Notes under the pieces: model-generated
Told to the model about the DNA's origin: nothing
The model's database searches: none
Seen by the model: only the letters and a program-made list of their open reading frames with translations
Program-made: the position numbers and the translations under genes
Shown: positions 7,132-14,867 of the stretch, piece by piece
Layout: each line of letters opens with the position of its first letter
Numbering within the stretch: position 1 is the stretch's first letter
NCBI GenBank assembly: GCA_022865315.1
Contig: JALHSR010000127.1
Span: 1-44,836 of the forward strand
DNA: 44,836 bases
Direction: 5' to 3'
From: Methanotrichaceae archaeon
GTDB lineage: Archaea > Halobacteriota > Methanosarcinia > Methanotrichales > Methanotrichaceae

Positions 7132-7692
7132 ATGCCCGATATCGCGCTCATTGGCGAAAGAAATTTTCTTTATGAAAAGTTATTCCAAGAACTAGGTGTA
7201 ACATATCAGTTTATGCAAGCAAGCGTATTAAATAGCCCGTTCTTGCCTCAATTCAAAATGATCATGATTCCATCTGGATTCGCCAATCCTCAATACTCAA
7301 ACATTCTTCCGTCTTTGAAGAGCCTAAAATCTAAATTGGCAGAGTTCGTAAACAACGGGGGCATCCTCACAATCTTCGGACCTCTCGTTCCAGAATATGA
7401 CTACGATTGGCTTCCCATTTCGCTCAAATATATATGCGAATACGGCCCAAAAGATGTTCAACTTTCAGAGCATGAATGTGCCTGCCTCTGCGATACCCTC
7501 CGACCAGAATGTGACGGATATCTGATGCCAGGCGAAGGTTTCAATACAGTTTTAGACGATGATAAAAACCGACCAATAATTGTTGCGGGAAATTATGGAA
7601 AAGGCATGATTGTGGCCACCACTGTCCATGAATTTCCTGCAGCTAGATACATCCGATGGGCGTTGAACAAAGCAATACCAGCCAAGACTTAA
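7132..7692 (+). CDS. Class I glutamine amidotransferase-like protein (no obvious catalytic Cys)
   Basis: Not assigned a specific function. The 186 residues fit the flavodoxin-like GATase-like fold: a first strand MPDIALIGER, a strand-turn KMIMIPSGFANPQ where the nucleophile elbow would be, LAEFVNNGGILTIFGPLVP, and a late YGKGMIVATTVHEFPAARYI. The elbow reads SGFAN and not G-x-C-x-G, so it is probably not a glutaminase; ThuA-like or BPL_N-like relatives also lack it. A cysteine cluster ECACLCDTLRPEC (about residues 119-131) is unusual and could bind metal. It is divergent from nikR and followed after 1 bp by a small gene, presumably in one transcript. Confidence 0.7.
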   Translation: MPDIALIGERNFLYEKLFQELGVTYQFMQASVLNSPFLPQFKMIMIPSGFANPQYSNILPSLKSLKSKLAEFVNNGGILTIFGPLVPEYDYDWLPISLKYICEYGPKDVQLSEHECACLCDTLRPECDGYLMPGEGFNTVLDDDKNRPIIVAGNYGKGMIVATTVHEFPAARYIRWALNKAIPAKT

Positions 7693-7693
7693 T

Positions 7694-7927
7694 ATGGAAA
7701 CTGAGATCCCCCAGAAGAGAAGCTATCTGCGAAAAGATATCGAAAAGGCTCTAAAAGAAAAAGGCATTGTCCTCGAGAGAAGGATTTCCCTATTCAATTT
7801 AGATACCAATGAAGTCTATCATTTTGATGACTATTATGATGCTATAGATTTTATAAAAGGTAAGAAAAGCAGGTGGTATTTAACTTATAACAATGTAACT
7901 ACTAACTGTTTATCAAAAGAAAAGTAA
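7694..7927 (+). CDS. Hypothetical 77-residue protein coupled to the GATase-like gene
   Basis: Unrecognised. Starts 1 bp after the preceding stop codon, so translation is probably coupled. It is hydrophilic, with a basic N-terminal half (SYLRKDIEKALKEKGIVLERR) and an aromatic-acidic middle (VYHFDDYYDAIDFI). There is no membrane segment, signal peptide or cysteine pair. Coding potential is supported mainly by the tight spacing and the charged, helix-like composition. The C-terminal 15 residues are low-complexity. Confidence 0.55.
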   Translation: METEIPQKRSYLRKDIEKALKEKGIVLERRISLFNLDTNEVYHFDDYYDAIDFIKGKKSRWYLTYNNVTTNCLSKEK

Positions 7928-8351
7928 TTCATGAAAGATTGCTTAGCCGCAATCGTCCTCTTCACCCCCATGACATAAAGGGACTTGCCAACGCGTGAGC
8001 ACCATGACTTTGATTCTTAATACTTTATTAGAGTTTAGTCTCCAACTTGCCTGATCTTTTTCTCGAACATTTTACTGGTGACAAAGTGAAATGCTTCCCT
8101 TCTGTTTCTGCACCGTTCTCATAAAATCTATTTCCTAAAGGTTCTACCAACTTTGGGAGTGTTAATATAAAAGATGCAAAAGTCCATTTTTGGTATAATT
8201 CATAAAAATACTGCAATAATTGAATTTTCAACAAATACTCTTTTATTTTACTCATTAGAGTTATTAAAATAATTATTCGAAATAAATTTTAAGGATATTT
8301 ATAGATAGATTAAAACATTATGAATCAGAATTGTGCAATGGGTGATCAAAT
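7928..8351. other. 424-bp AT-rich spacer upstream of the stress-protein gene
   Basis: No convincing gene. A minus-strand 75-codon open frame (8028-8255) has AT-driven codon use and no recognisable motif. Near 8296-8304, TTTATAGAT about 50 bp before the UspA ATG is a likely TATA box. Nothing else stands out. Confidence 0.4.
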
Positions 8352-9239
8352 ATGCTAGAAAAGGTTCTCGTTCCCACGGACTTTTCAGAGTATTCGCAGA
8401 AGGTTCTTGAGTGCATAAAGGAGTTCCCTGAATTAAAAGAAGTGGTGCTCTTACACGTTATAGGTCCATCGGGTATTTTATCGAGAGTAAGAGATGCGGA
8501 TCCGGTTGCACGGATCAATGAAGCTGAGACAAAATTGGGTCAACAAAAAAAGTTTTTGGAAAATCACGGCTTCAATGTCAAAACGATAGCAGAGTCCATA
8601 ACGGAGGGTGATGTTTCAAGAGGGATACAGAAAGTGGCAGATGAAGAAAAGGTCTCATTGATCGCGATGGGCGCGCGAGGAAAGGGGGTCGTCGAAGATA
8701 TCTTTTTGGGAAACGTCGCCAAAAATGTCTTGCGGTATGTGAATGAGAACTTATTGCTCATGCGATACAATACTTTAGAAGGTAGTTGGGGACTTCCTTT
8801 GGAGAAGTTTTGCTCTAAGCCATTCTCAAAAGTACTCTTTCCGACTGATCTATCTGAACCTGCTGCAGAGGCCATCTCTTTCATCAAAGGAATTGAAAGA
8901 GTAGAAGAGATATTGCTACAGCATGTGGTCTATAGTGGAGAAACCTGGAAAGAGATCGAAGCTCATGTTGAGGAGGCAACTAAGATTCTAAATGCCCTCG
9001 GAAAGGAGATCGAGAAGGCTGGCCCGAGAGTTAAGGTTCATGTCAGCGCAGGGAGCCCAGCTGAGGAGATAAGCAACCTCGCTAAAGAAGAGAGTGTGTC
9101 GCTAATTGCTATGGGTTCCTGGGGAAAGGCCTATCGAAAAGGCTCATTGAACCAATTGACAGTGGGAAGCACTGCCTATGATGTTGCAAAAAAGGCGGAC
9201 CGCCCTGTTCTAATAGTTAGGGCTGGGCGTAATGTCTAA
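8352..9239 (+). CDS. Universal stress protein with two tandem UspA domains
   Basis: Nucleotide-binding stress protein of unknown partner, cytoplasmic. Domain 1 (about residues 1-140) begins MLEKVLVPTDFSEYS and has IAMGARGKGVVEDIFLGN, matching the ATP-binding pattern G-2x-G-9x-G. Domain 2 (about 155-295) begins KVLFPTDLSEPAAEA; its loop reads MGSWGKAYRKGSLNQL before TVGST, with a longer spacer, so it may bind nucleotide less well. 295 residues is normal for a tandem Usp. The start is supported by GGGTGATC 6 nt upstream of ATG. Monocistronic, between two AT-rich spacers. Confidence 0.9.
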   Translation: MLEKVLVPTDFSEYSQKVLECIKEFPELKEVVLLHVIGPSGILSRVRDADPVARINEAETKLGQQKKFLENHGFNVKTIAESITEGDVSRGIQKVADEEKVSLIAMGARGKGVVEDIFLGNVAKNVLRYVNENLLLMRYNTLEGSWGLPLEKFCSKPFSKVLFPTDLSEPAAEAISFIKGIERVEEILLQHVVYSGETWKEIEAHVEEATKILNALGKEIEKAGPRVKVHVSAGSPAEEISNLAKEESVSLIAMGSWGKAYRKGSLNQLTVGSTAYDVAKKADRPVLIVRAGRNV

Positions 9240-9809
9240 ACGGTGATTCTTTCAAAGATTATTCCGCAAAGCCAAATTCGTATCATTGAAGAATATAATT
9301 AGATGGAGAATGGAGACACAAAGCCAATAGAATAATTAAGCTCTGTATCGCCTTACAATCCAGACTTCGTACAAGCGAGAAACCCAGCTTTGAATTGGCT
9401 TAAAAATTAAAATAAGCAGCTGATGAAAAAGATTAATATTAGATCGAACATAAACGCGCAGGGAAGGGGATCATGGAAAAAGAACGGTTAGACAGTTTTT
9501 GGCATATATATTACGGTACTCCTTCTGGATTACTTGAGTGAGATTTTTTGGGAGTATCAATAGTTTAATGCGCTATTTTTAATTTCAGTAGCTGCGGAAC
9601 TCTATTAATTCGATGTATAATAGTCGAGAAGAGTTGCCGATAGAAGCAACCTGGGGTGGCAAGTATGTTGGATGGTGACCCGAACAGGAATATCAATAAA
9701 TTTGGAATATTGTTGGTCGTTCCCTCGCAAAAACTTCTCTCAAAATATCGTTGAGGTAGGATCATTGAATTTTATCGATTTTTTTTTATTGAATTCATCA
9801 TTTAAAGTA
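9240..9809. other. Gene-poor spacer with gene remnants
   Basis: Holds the truncated FWH-YYG reading frame (9473-9541) and a 29-codon frame at 9665-9754 (MLDGDPNRNINKFGILLVV...) that has a GGGGTGG ribosome-binding site but ends abruptly; both look like 5' remnants of small genes. No RNA gene is evident. Confidence 0.4.
9473..9541 (+). pseudogene. Truncated relative of the small Mrp-operon protein (FWHxYYG motif)
   Basis: A 22-codon frame with a strong ribosome-binding site (GGAAGGGGATC before ATG) encodes MEKERLDSFWHIYYGTPSGL and then LE-stop. Its FWHIYYG matches FWHTYYG in the 52-residue membrane protein at 13147-13305, preceded in both by a charged N-terminus. The membrane helix that follows in the intact protein is missing and is not recovered in another frame. 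It lies on the opposite strand from the Mrp genes. Best read as the remnant of a duplicated gene. Confidence 0.5.
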
Positions 9810-9959
9810 TTAATCTCCTAGATAAATACCAAACCATGAATATAGTTGGATCAAAAAATATATGAAACTAAAAATGAGAACTACAACGACAATTAAGTTC
9901 TCCTTAAATACTTCCATTGTATTCTTGATTTCAGCTTGAATTTTATCTTTATTGGCCAT
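9810..9959 (-). CDS. Small single-span membrane protein, 49 residues
   Basis: Not recognised. ATG at 9959 opens a 49-codon frame: a charged amphipathic N-terminus (MANKDKIQAEIKNTMEVFKE), then a hydrophobic helix at about residues 21-40 (NLIVVVVLIFSFIYFLIQLY) and a short tail SWFGIYLGD. The clean division into charged and hydrophobic halves argues for a real gene. The upstream sequence GTGAGAT is a fair ribosome-binding site. It is the last of five tiny genes on this strand downstream of the antiporter operon. A role with that complex is only inferred from position. Confidence 0.55.
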   Translation of the reverse strand: MANKDKIQAEIKNTMEVFKENLIVVVVLIFSFIYFLIQLYSWFGIYLGD

Positions 9960-10119
9960 ATCTATCTCACTGTATGTTCTAAAAATTAGTATTACTATTT
10001 GGGATCGATGGTGAGGGGATAAAGGTGATAATCATTTTCATGAATTATAAAAAAATGAGACGATCAAGAAGCATTGAATCCATTGGATGAGGCAAGCCCG
10101 GTATCGCCTCTCCACGCAT

Positions 10120-10230
10120 TCACCACGGCCCTTTCATCCAAAGCTGACTAAAAACAAAAACAATCCAAACGATCAATACGACAATTCCTAATGTTGCTCC
10201 TGCGAGCACTAATCCCTCATCTGCATCCAT
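10120..10230 (-). CDS. Small single-span membrane protein, 36 residues
   Basis: Not recognised. Starts at ATG 10230 with GGTGAG four nt upstream. The peptide has an acidic N-terminus (MDADEG), one membrane helix (LVLAGATLGIVVLIVWIVFV) and a short basic, Trp-containing tail (FSQLWMKGPW), so a topology with the N-terminus outside is suggested by the positive-inside rule. Its size resembles the small accessory subunits of membrane energy complexes, without a specific match. Fourth of the five tiny genes. Confidence 0.6.
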   Translation of the reverse strand: MDADEGLVLAGATLGIVVLIVWIVFVFSQLWMKGPW

Positions 10231-10294
10231 ATGCCTCACCTATCAAGCAAATTTTGATTATGTGCTATTATTATTCTCACGTACCTTATATCAT

Positions 10295-10411
10295 TCATAG
10301 TCTGTCGCTTGTCAGCTGGTCCTTAAAGGTATATCGATCTCTGACCTTATATAACGCATCATGCACAGGATTATACACTCCACGGCTAGATTCTGGCTTT
10401 GGTGGCCTCAT
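10295..10411 (-). CDS. Small soluble protein, 38 residues
   Basis: Not recognised. ATG 10411 lies 15 nt after the stop of the 28-residue gene, with GGGGTGG as ribosome-binding site overlapping that stop. The sequence MRPPKPESSRGVYNPVHDAL followed by YKVRDRYTFKDQLTSDRL is charged and has no membrane segment, unlike its neighbours. The tight spacing is the main evidence that it is translated. Third of the five tiny genes. Confidence 0.45.
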   Translation of the reverse strand: MRPPKPESSRGVYNPVHDALYKVRDRYTFKDQLTSDRL

Positions 10412-10426
10412 GAAGCTATTCCACCC

Positions 10427-10513
10427 CTAAAATTTTGACTGCAACACCATGGTTATATATATCCAAAAAGTCGTGATTGCCATCAACCAATAGCCAAGCG
10501 ACCGAATGCTCAT
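10427..10513 (-). CDS. Micro-membrane protein, 28 residues
   Basis: Not recognised. ATG 10513, with GGTGG about 7 nt upstream. The peptide MSIRSLGYWLMAITTFWIYI followed by TMVLQSKF is almost entirely one membrane helix with a short basic start. At 28 residues it is in the size range of known single-helix accessory subunits, but no family can be named. Followed after 15 nt by the 38-residue gene. Second of the five tiny genes. Confidence 0.45.
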   Translation of the reverse strand: MSIRSLGYWLMAITTFWIYITMVLQSKF

Positions 10514-10634
10514 TTTTTTACCACCATTTGAAGTTATAACTAATTCAATTAGATAAATCTCCTAGCCGTAAGCTCTCTCACTCCCGCAGACCTCTTTCGG
10601 TTCCAGCTTCATCAATTTCCCCATTTCCCTATAT

Positions 10635-10793
10635 TTAGAACAATTTTTTGACTAAAGCCACATATAACGTACACCATACTATACCAATTGTAAGAAGGGT
10701 TTCGATGATTTCCCCCAAAGCATAATAGCTTTCGACCAAAATAACCAATATGGCCATGATAGCAAGCAATGCAAATCCCTTATTGAACTTCAA
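10635..10793 (-). CDS. Small two-span membrane protein, 52 residues (TTG start)
   Basis: Not recognised. Translation probably starts at TTG 10793, because GGGGTTG is correctly spaced upstream and an in-frame stop lies 7 codons before. The protein has two hydrophobic segments, FALLAIMAILVILVE and LLTILGIV-like residues 33-47 (read as TLLTIGIVWCTLYVALV), separated by SYYALGEIIE, and ends KKLF. First of the five tiny genes; 250 bp separate it from the stop of the antiporter operon, so it may have its own promoter. Confidence 0.5.
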   Translation of the reverse strand: MKFNKGFALLAIMAILVILVESYYALGEIIETLLTIGIVWCTLYVALVKKLF

Positions 10794-11043
10794 TTTTTCA
10801 ACCCCATCGAATCATATCTGAAATTTGGATCCCCTGCACCACCACGGTTTCATTTAAATTATCGATCCTCTCGTGATAGGGAAAACACGAGTCCTAGTCT
10901 CAATATTCCATTTAACATACAAGAACCCTCAATGCACTTCCTAACGCGGCTAAGTGGCTGGCTCTTTTCTGTAATCATCGTCTCATCCAAGTTTTCGGTT
11001 CATCTCGTTCTAATTCACAATAACGTCTTTTTGATTAATCCAA
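10794..11043. other. 250-bp spacer between the Mrp operon and the tiny-gene run
   Basis: No convincing gene. A minus-strand 39-codon frame at 10859-10978 has a ribosome-binding-site-like GGATGAG only 3 nt from its ATG and no recognisable feature. The segment may hold the end of the operon transcript and a promoter for the tiny genes, but I see no clear TATA box. Confidence 0.35.
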
Positions 11044-12762
11044 TTAAGCAATCCATCCATATATCAACTCAATGATCAAATACGAGGCCAAAAACAATAG
11101 GCCTAGCAATACGGATACTCCAATTAAGATTCGTTCTTCCTTTTCTTCGCCGTACGCAGAGAAATCCGCGGCAATCTTCTTAAGATTGCTATCCATCCAG
11201 GCAGCAAAGCTCATTAACGGCCCCTCAACGAAACGCATAAACTTTGCGCCTGCAATCCTAAACGGCCAATCTGAATCAAGATTAATCTTCCTTTGTTCAG
11301 GTGGATATAATCCGGATTTTATGAGAACGACGAATGCTAATGAAGCGAACAATAGCAGCTGGAGTTGACCTATCATATGAGGCGCTGTATACGGTTCAAA
11401 AACCACAGGATAAGGAAGAATCTGATAGAGTGGATATGGATAAACGCCGATAAAAATACATAAAACTGCCGCTATACCCATGCTTAATAGCATATTGAAT
11501 GGGGGGTCTCTCGCATTTAAGTTGGCGTCCTCAGCAAAAAAAGCAAAGAAGGGAACCTTTATGCCAGCGTGGTGAAATACACCCGCCGAGGCAAGTTGCA
11601 GAAGAAGAAATACGAAAGCCATACCCAATCCTGCAGTTGCATCGATAACCATTGATTTGGTTACAAAACCGGTAAAGAATGGAAATGCCGATATTGATGC
11701 AGCACCCACGAAACAAAAAGCGGTAGTTAACGGCATAGTTCTATATAATCCGCCCAGCTCTGTGCACTTGGCTGGTCCCGTCCGATAGAGCACACTTCCC
11801 ACACACAGGAAAAGTAGTCCCTCGAACAGTATGTTTCCAAATGCATGAGAAATAGCACCATTCACGGATAGTGCGGTACCTATTCCGATGCCGCATAACA
11901 TGAATCCCACCTGATTAATGAGGCTGTAGCAAAGTACCCTCCTTAAGTCGTTCTCGAGGACAGCATAGAAAATAGGATATACAACCATCAATGCCCCTAG
12001 CCATATGAGAACATCAAAACCCTCAAAGCCTCTTGCTAAAGCATAAACTGCCGTCTTGGTGGTAAAGATAGATAAAAATACTGTACCTACAACAGTTGAC
12101 TCAGGATAAGCATCGGGCAACCAAGCATGCAAAGGAGGGACAGCAGCATTTATTATAAAGCCTATGAAAATTAATAGAGAAGGCAAATAAACACTATTTG
12201 AACCCAAATTGAAGGCATTAAAGTCGACAGAGCCCGTGTTTCCAATATATGTAATAATGCCCGCCAGCAGTATTATGCCACCAGCAACGTGCCACATAAT
12301 ATATCTAAATCCTGCCCTGCGTGCTTTATCCGTCCCTCCATGCCAAATAATGAGCGTGGATGCGATCGCCATTATCTCCCAAAAGATATATAGTGTGATC
12401 AGGTCGCCCGCGAAAACCACTCCGAGCGCACTCCCCACATATATGTACTGGGACATGTGTTCAACGCTGCTTTTTGCGTTTAGTGCATAAATAGCCACGA
12501 TTAGCGCCGCGAGGGTAAATATAAGTCCAAAAATGAAACTTAGTTTGTCCACCCTACCGAAGATAAGCTCGTATTCCAAAAACGGAAGACGCCATGTAGA
12601 AATGGGAATATCTCCAAATACGCCCATTTTCATGAGAATAACATCTATAAGTGCTGCTGCCGGGAGAATAAGCAGATATCCTTGTTTCCACTTACCTCTA
12701 AAAAGGGGTATGAGGAAAGCTCCAAAGATTAGTATGAATCCAGGATGCAACCACTGAATCAC
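11044..12762 (-). CDS. Third antiporter-like membrane subunit (NuoL/M/MrpD family)
   Basis: Ion-translocating subunit of the proton-conducting transporter family (PF00361), about 14 membrane helices, 572 residues. Family landmarks: helix 5 with the conserved glutamate (YIFWEIMAIAS, Glu129), VPPLHAWLPDAYPES, FTTKTAVYALARGF with the helix 8 lysine, and SGVFHHAGIKVPFFAFFA. At the usual helix 7 lysine position the sequence is IINAAVPPLHAWLP, with Asn seven residues before the His, so the lysine appears to be replaced. A long C-terminal extension ends in an extra helix. It starts at GTG with GAGGGGAT upstream, and is the last gene of the Mrp operon, 2 bp after the gene at 12765. Confidence 0.88.
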   Translation of the reverse strand: MIQWLHPGFILIFGAFLIPLFRGKWKQGYLLILPAAALIDVILMKMGVFGDIPISTWRLPFLEYELIFGRVDKLSFIFGLIFTLAALIVAIYALNAKSSVEHMSQYIYVGSALGVVFAGDLITLYIFWEIMAIASTLIIWHGGTDKARRAGFRYIMWHVAGGIILLAGIITYIGNTGSVDFNAFNLGSNSVYLPSLLIFIGFIINAAVPPLHAWLPDAYPESTVVGTVFLSIFTTKTAVYALARGFEGFDVLIWLGALMVVYPIFYAVLENDLRRVLCYSLINQVGFMLCGIGIGTALSVNGAISHAFGNILFEGLLFLCVGSVLYRTGPAKCTELGGLYRTMPLTTAFCFVGAASISAFPFFTGFVTKSMVIDATAGLGMAFVFLLLQLASAGVFHHAGIKVPFFAFFAEDANLNARDPPFNMLLSMGIAAVLCIFIGVYPYPLYQILPYPVVFEPYTAPHMIGQLQLLLFASLAFVVLIKSGLYPPEQRKINLDSDWPFRIAGAKFMRFVEGPLMSFAAWMDSNLKKIAADFSAYGEEKEERILIGVSVLLGLLFLASYLIIELIYGWIA

Positions 12763-12764
12763 TC

Positions 12765-13088
12765 TTACATCCCCTCTTTCTTCTCATAATAATCCTCTTC
12801 CTTCGGAAGCCAAAGACGCAATCCTTTCGCAAAATAAATAAGAAAAACACATGCGGCGAAGCCATATACCGCATAAAATGCTGTTAGCTCTTGCCACGGG
12901 AACACGATATGCCACTCAGCAAATAAACCTACTACAACCATCGTAATAAGGGTAAAACCATAAATTGCGAGGAATAAATCACGATACCGATGACGCGGTT
13001 CTTTAGCCCCAAAATTAAGAAGGACATATGCAGTAAATCCCAATATAGCGAGAGCTGTTAGAACGAAAACGGATAGCATTATTTCCAT
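12765..13088 (-). CDS. Membrane protein of the Mrp operon, 107 residues
   Basis: Not recognised as a named subunit. Three predicted helices at about residues 4-24, 38-60 and 70-88, linked by a basic cytoplasmic loop (GAKEPRHRYRD) and ending in a charged tail (PKEEDYYEKKEGM). Ribosome-binding site AAGGAGATGA is strong and supports ATG 13088. It lies between the 52-residue protein and the third antiporter subunit, with 2 bp to the latter, so it is very likely a subunit or assembly factor of the same complex. Confidence 0.75.
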   Translation of the reverse strand: MEIMLSVFVLTALAILGFTAYVLLNFGAKEPRHRYRDLFLAIYGFTLITMVVVGLFAEWHIVFPWQELTAFYAVYGFAACVFLIYFAKGLRLWLPKEEDYYEKKEGM

Positions 13089-13146
13089 TTTGTCATCTCC
13101 TTAACCGTATATGCGAAGTTTGATCACCCATTTTTTTTTATTAGTA

Positions 13147-13305
13147 TCATAATATGCCTATAGCCACTGAAACCATAAATGCAAAATATAACAGGCTTAC
13201 AACTAGCAACACATAACCGAGGATTTCAGAGGAAACGCCATAATAGGTATGCCAAAAGTACTCGCTTCTTTTCCTGCTTTCCTTTTCTTCAGCAATAGTT
13301 TCCAT
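13147..13305 (-). CDS. Small membrane protein of the Mrp operon with FWHTYYG motif, 52 residues
   Basis: Not recognised. I chose ATG 13305, which follows AAGGGGGGAT at good distance; an upstream in-frame start at 13368 is less likely. The charged N-terminus (METIAEEKESRKRSEY) is followed by FWHTYYGVSSEILG and a single hydrophobic helix to the C-terminus (YVLLVVSLLYFAFMVSVAIG). The FWH-x-YYG motif recurs in a truncated frame at 9473-9541. Located between two large antiporter subunits, it is probably a small subunit of the complex. Confidence 0.7.
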   Translation of the reverse strand: METIAEEKESRKRSEYFWHTYYGVSSEILGYVLLVVSLLYFAFMVSVAIGIL

Positions 13306-13364
13306 ATAATCCCCCCTTAGAATTCCTATATGTGTTTCCAGTAATCTTGGATAAAGAATCCATC

Positions 13365-14867
13365 TCACACACCTCCGAAGAGCTGCCCAACGGCAATTTT
13401 CATCAGGTCATATATATAAAATGTATTGGGATGTATGAAAAATATTATGGAGATTGCAGCCGTTATTACCAGGGGGATAAGCATGAATCTTGGCGCCTCT
13501 TTTACCTTGTAGCTTCCGCTCATGCCTCCTTCCCCGATTGGCTCTTTGAAGAAGGCAGCATGTATTATGGGGAAGAAATATATTACATCCAGCAAGGAGC
13601 TTATCAAGATGACCGCCAAGAATATCCAATTGTAAGGAGAAAATAATTCCCAAGCCCCAAAACAGAGAAATAACTTGCTGATAAATCCGCATACTGGCGG
13701 AAGTCCGACCATGCCTATGGCACCAACGCTGAAGGCAAGCATGGTTACAGGCATTGTTTTTCCTAACCCCGCCATCTCGCTAATCCTCCTCTTCCCGCTT
13801 GCAACCATAATCGCACCCGCACAAAGAAAGAGAGTTATCTTCATGTAGCCATGGAAGGGTATGTAAAGCATTGCCGCACTTATCCCGCTCTGAGTCACCA
13901 TGGCCGCACCTAAAATTATGTAGGATAGCTGGCTTATGATGGAGTAAGCAAGCCTCTTCTTAAGGTCGTCTTGAGCAATTGCGAAGAAGGAGGCCACGAG
14001 CATGGTGAAACCAGCAATTATTGCCAAAACCAACCACAAGTTCAGTTCTTGCATTAGGTCTACCCCATAGATGTAGCAGACTATGCGCACTATTCCGAAT
14101 ACGCCAGCCTTAACCACGGCTACTGCATGCAATAATGCGCTAACTGGCGTCGGAGCTATCATAGCTGTAGGAAGCCAAGAGTGAAAAGGCATCCAAGCAG
14201 ACTTCAAGAAACCTAGCAAGAAACAGAAAAATATTATTATTGCGATGATTTGAGTTGCGGAAGCAAGTGCCGGTATGCCACCAGGAATGAAATCAGTGGT
14301 TCCAGTGAGGTAATAGGTGAACATGATTGCGAAGAGCAGAAAAACTCCCGACGTTAATAAATAGGCAAAATATTTATGCCCCGCCTTCAAGGCCTCCGGT
14401 GTCTGCTCATGTATGATTAACGGATAGGTAGAGATTGTAATTATCTCATAGAATATAAAAAGAGTTAATAAATTTGATGAGAGGGCAACTCCCAAAGCCC
14501 CCAATATGGCAAGGCAGAAGAAAAAGAAGAACCTTGTCTGACCATGCTCATTCAATGCTCGCATGTATCCTATGGAGTAAAACGATACTAAAATCCAGAG
14601 AGAAGAGGTCGTGATGGCGAAAATCAGTCCAAATGCATCAACCCTAAACCCGAAATTGATGTTTTCGAACATGGTGGGAAATATAGTGTAACTAATTTTC
14701 GCGCCATTAACAACTGCAGGAGCCATGGAAAGGACTAGGGCGAACATTACTATGCTTGCCGCAATTGTCCAAACCTCTCTAATATTTGGTTTGTTCCGGG
14801 ATATCGAGATCAGAACTGCAGCAATTGCTGGACAGAGTATTACTAGCAACGGTGTGATGGACTCCAT
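13365..14867 (-). CDS. mrpD: Second antiporter subunit, MrpD/NuoN-like
   Basis: Membrane ion-translocating subunit, 500 residues, about 14 helices. Key residues are in place: Glu141 of helix 5 (LFIFYEIITISTYP), Lys222 of helix 7 (FLKSAWMPFHSWLPTAM), HAVAVVKAG with Lys253 of helix 8, and ISQLSYIILGAAM in the discontinuous helix region. These residues form the proton/Na+ path in complex I and Mrp. It overlaps the upstream mrpD-like gene by one base and precedes the small 52-residue gene. Which cation it moves cannot be read from the sequence. Confidence 0.9.
   Translation of the reverse strand: MESITPLLVILCPAIAAVLISISRNKPNIREVWTIAASIVMFALVLSMAPAVVNGAKISYTIFPTMFENINFGFRVDAFGLIFAITTSSLWILVSFYSIGYMRALNEHGQTRFFFFFCLAILGALGVALSSNLLTLFIFYEIITISTYPLIIHEQTPEALKAGHKYFAYLLTSGVFLLFAIMFTYYLTGTTDFIPGGIPALASATQIIAIIIFFCFLLGFLKSAWMPFHSWLPTAMIAPTPVSALLHAVAVVKAGVFGIVRIVCYIYGVDLMQELNLWLVLAIIAGFTMLVASFFAIAQDDLKKRLAYSIISQLSYIILGAAMVTQSGISAAMLYIPFHGYMKITLFLCAGAIMVASGKRRISEMAGLGKTMPVTMLAFSVGAIGMVGLPPVCGFISKLFLCFGAWELFSPYNWIFLAVILISSLLDVIYFFPIIHAAFFKEPIGEGGMSGSYKVKEAPRFMLIPLVITAAISIIFFIHPNTFYIYDLMKIAVGQLFGGV

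Noticed and set aside
8028-8255. Minus-strand 75-codon open frame
   Set aside because: AT-driven codon use, no motif, no ribosome-binding site, in an otherwise non-coding spacer.
9665-9754. 29-codon plus-strand frame with a GGGGTGG ribosome-binding site
   Set aside because: Ends abruptly after a half-formed helix; more likely a remnant than a gene.
10859-10978. 39-codon minus-strand frame next to the tiny-gene run
   Set aside because: Possible ribosome-binding site is only 3 nt from the ATG; no membrane helix or recognisable feature, unlike most of the neighbours.
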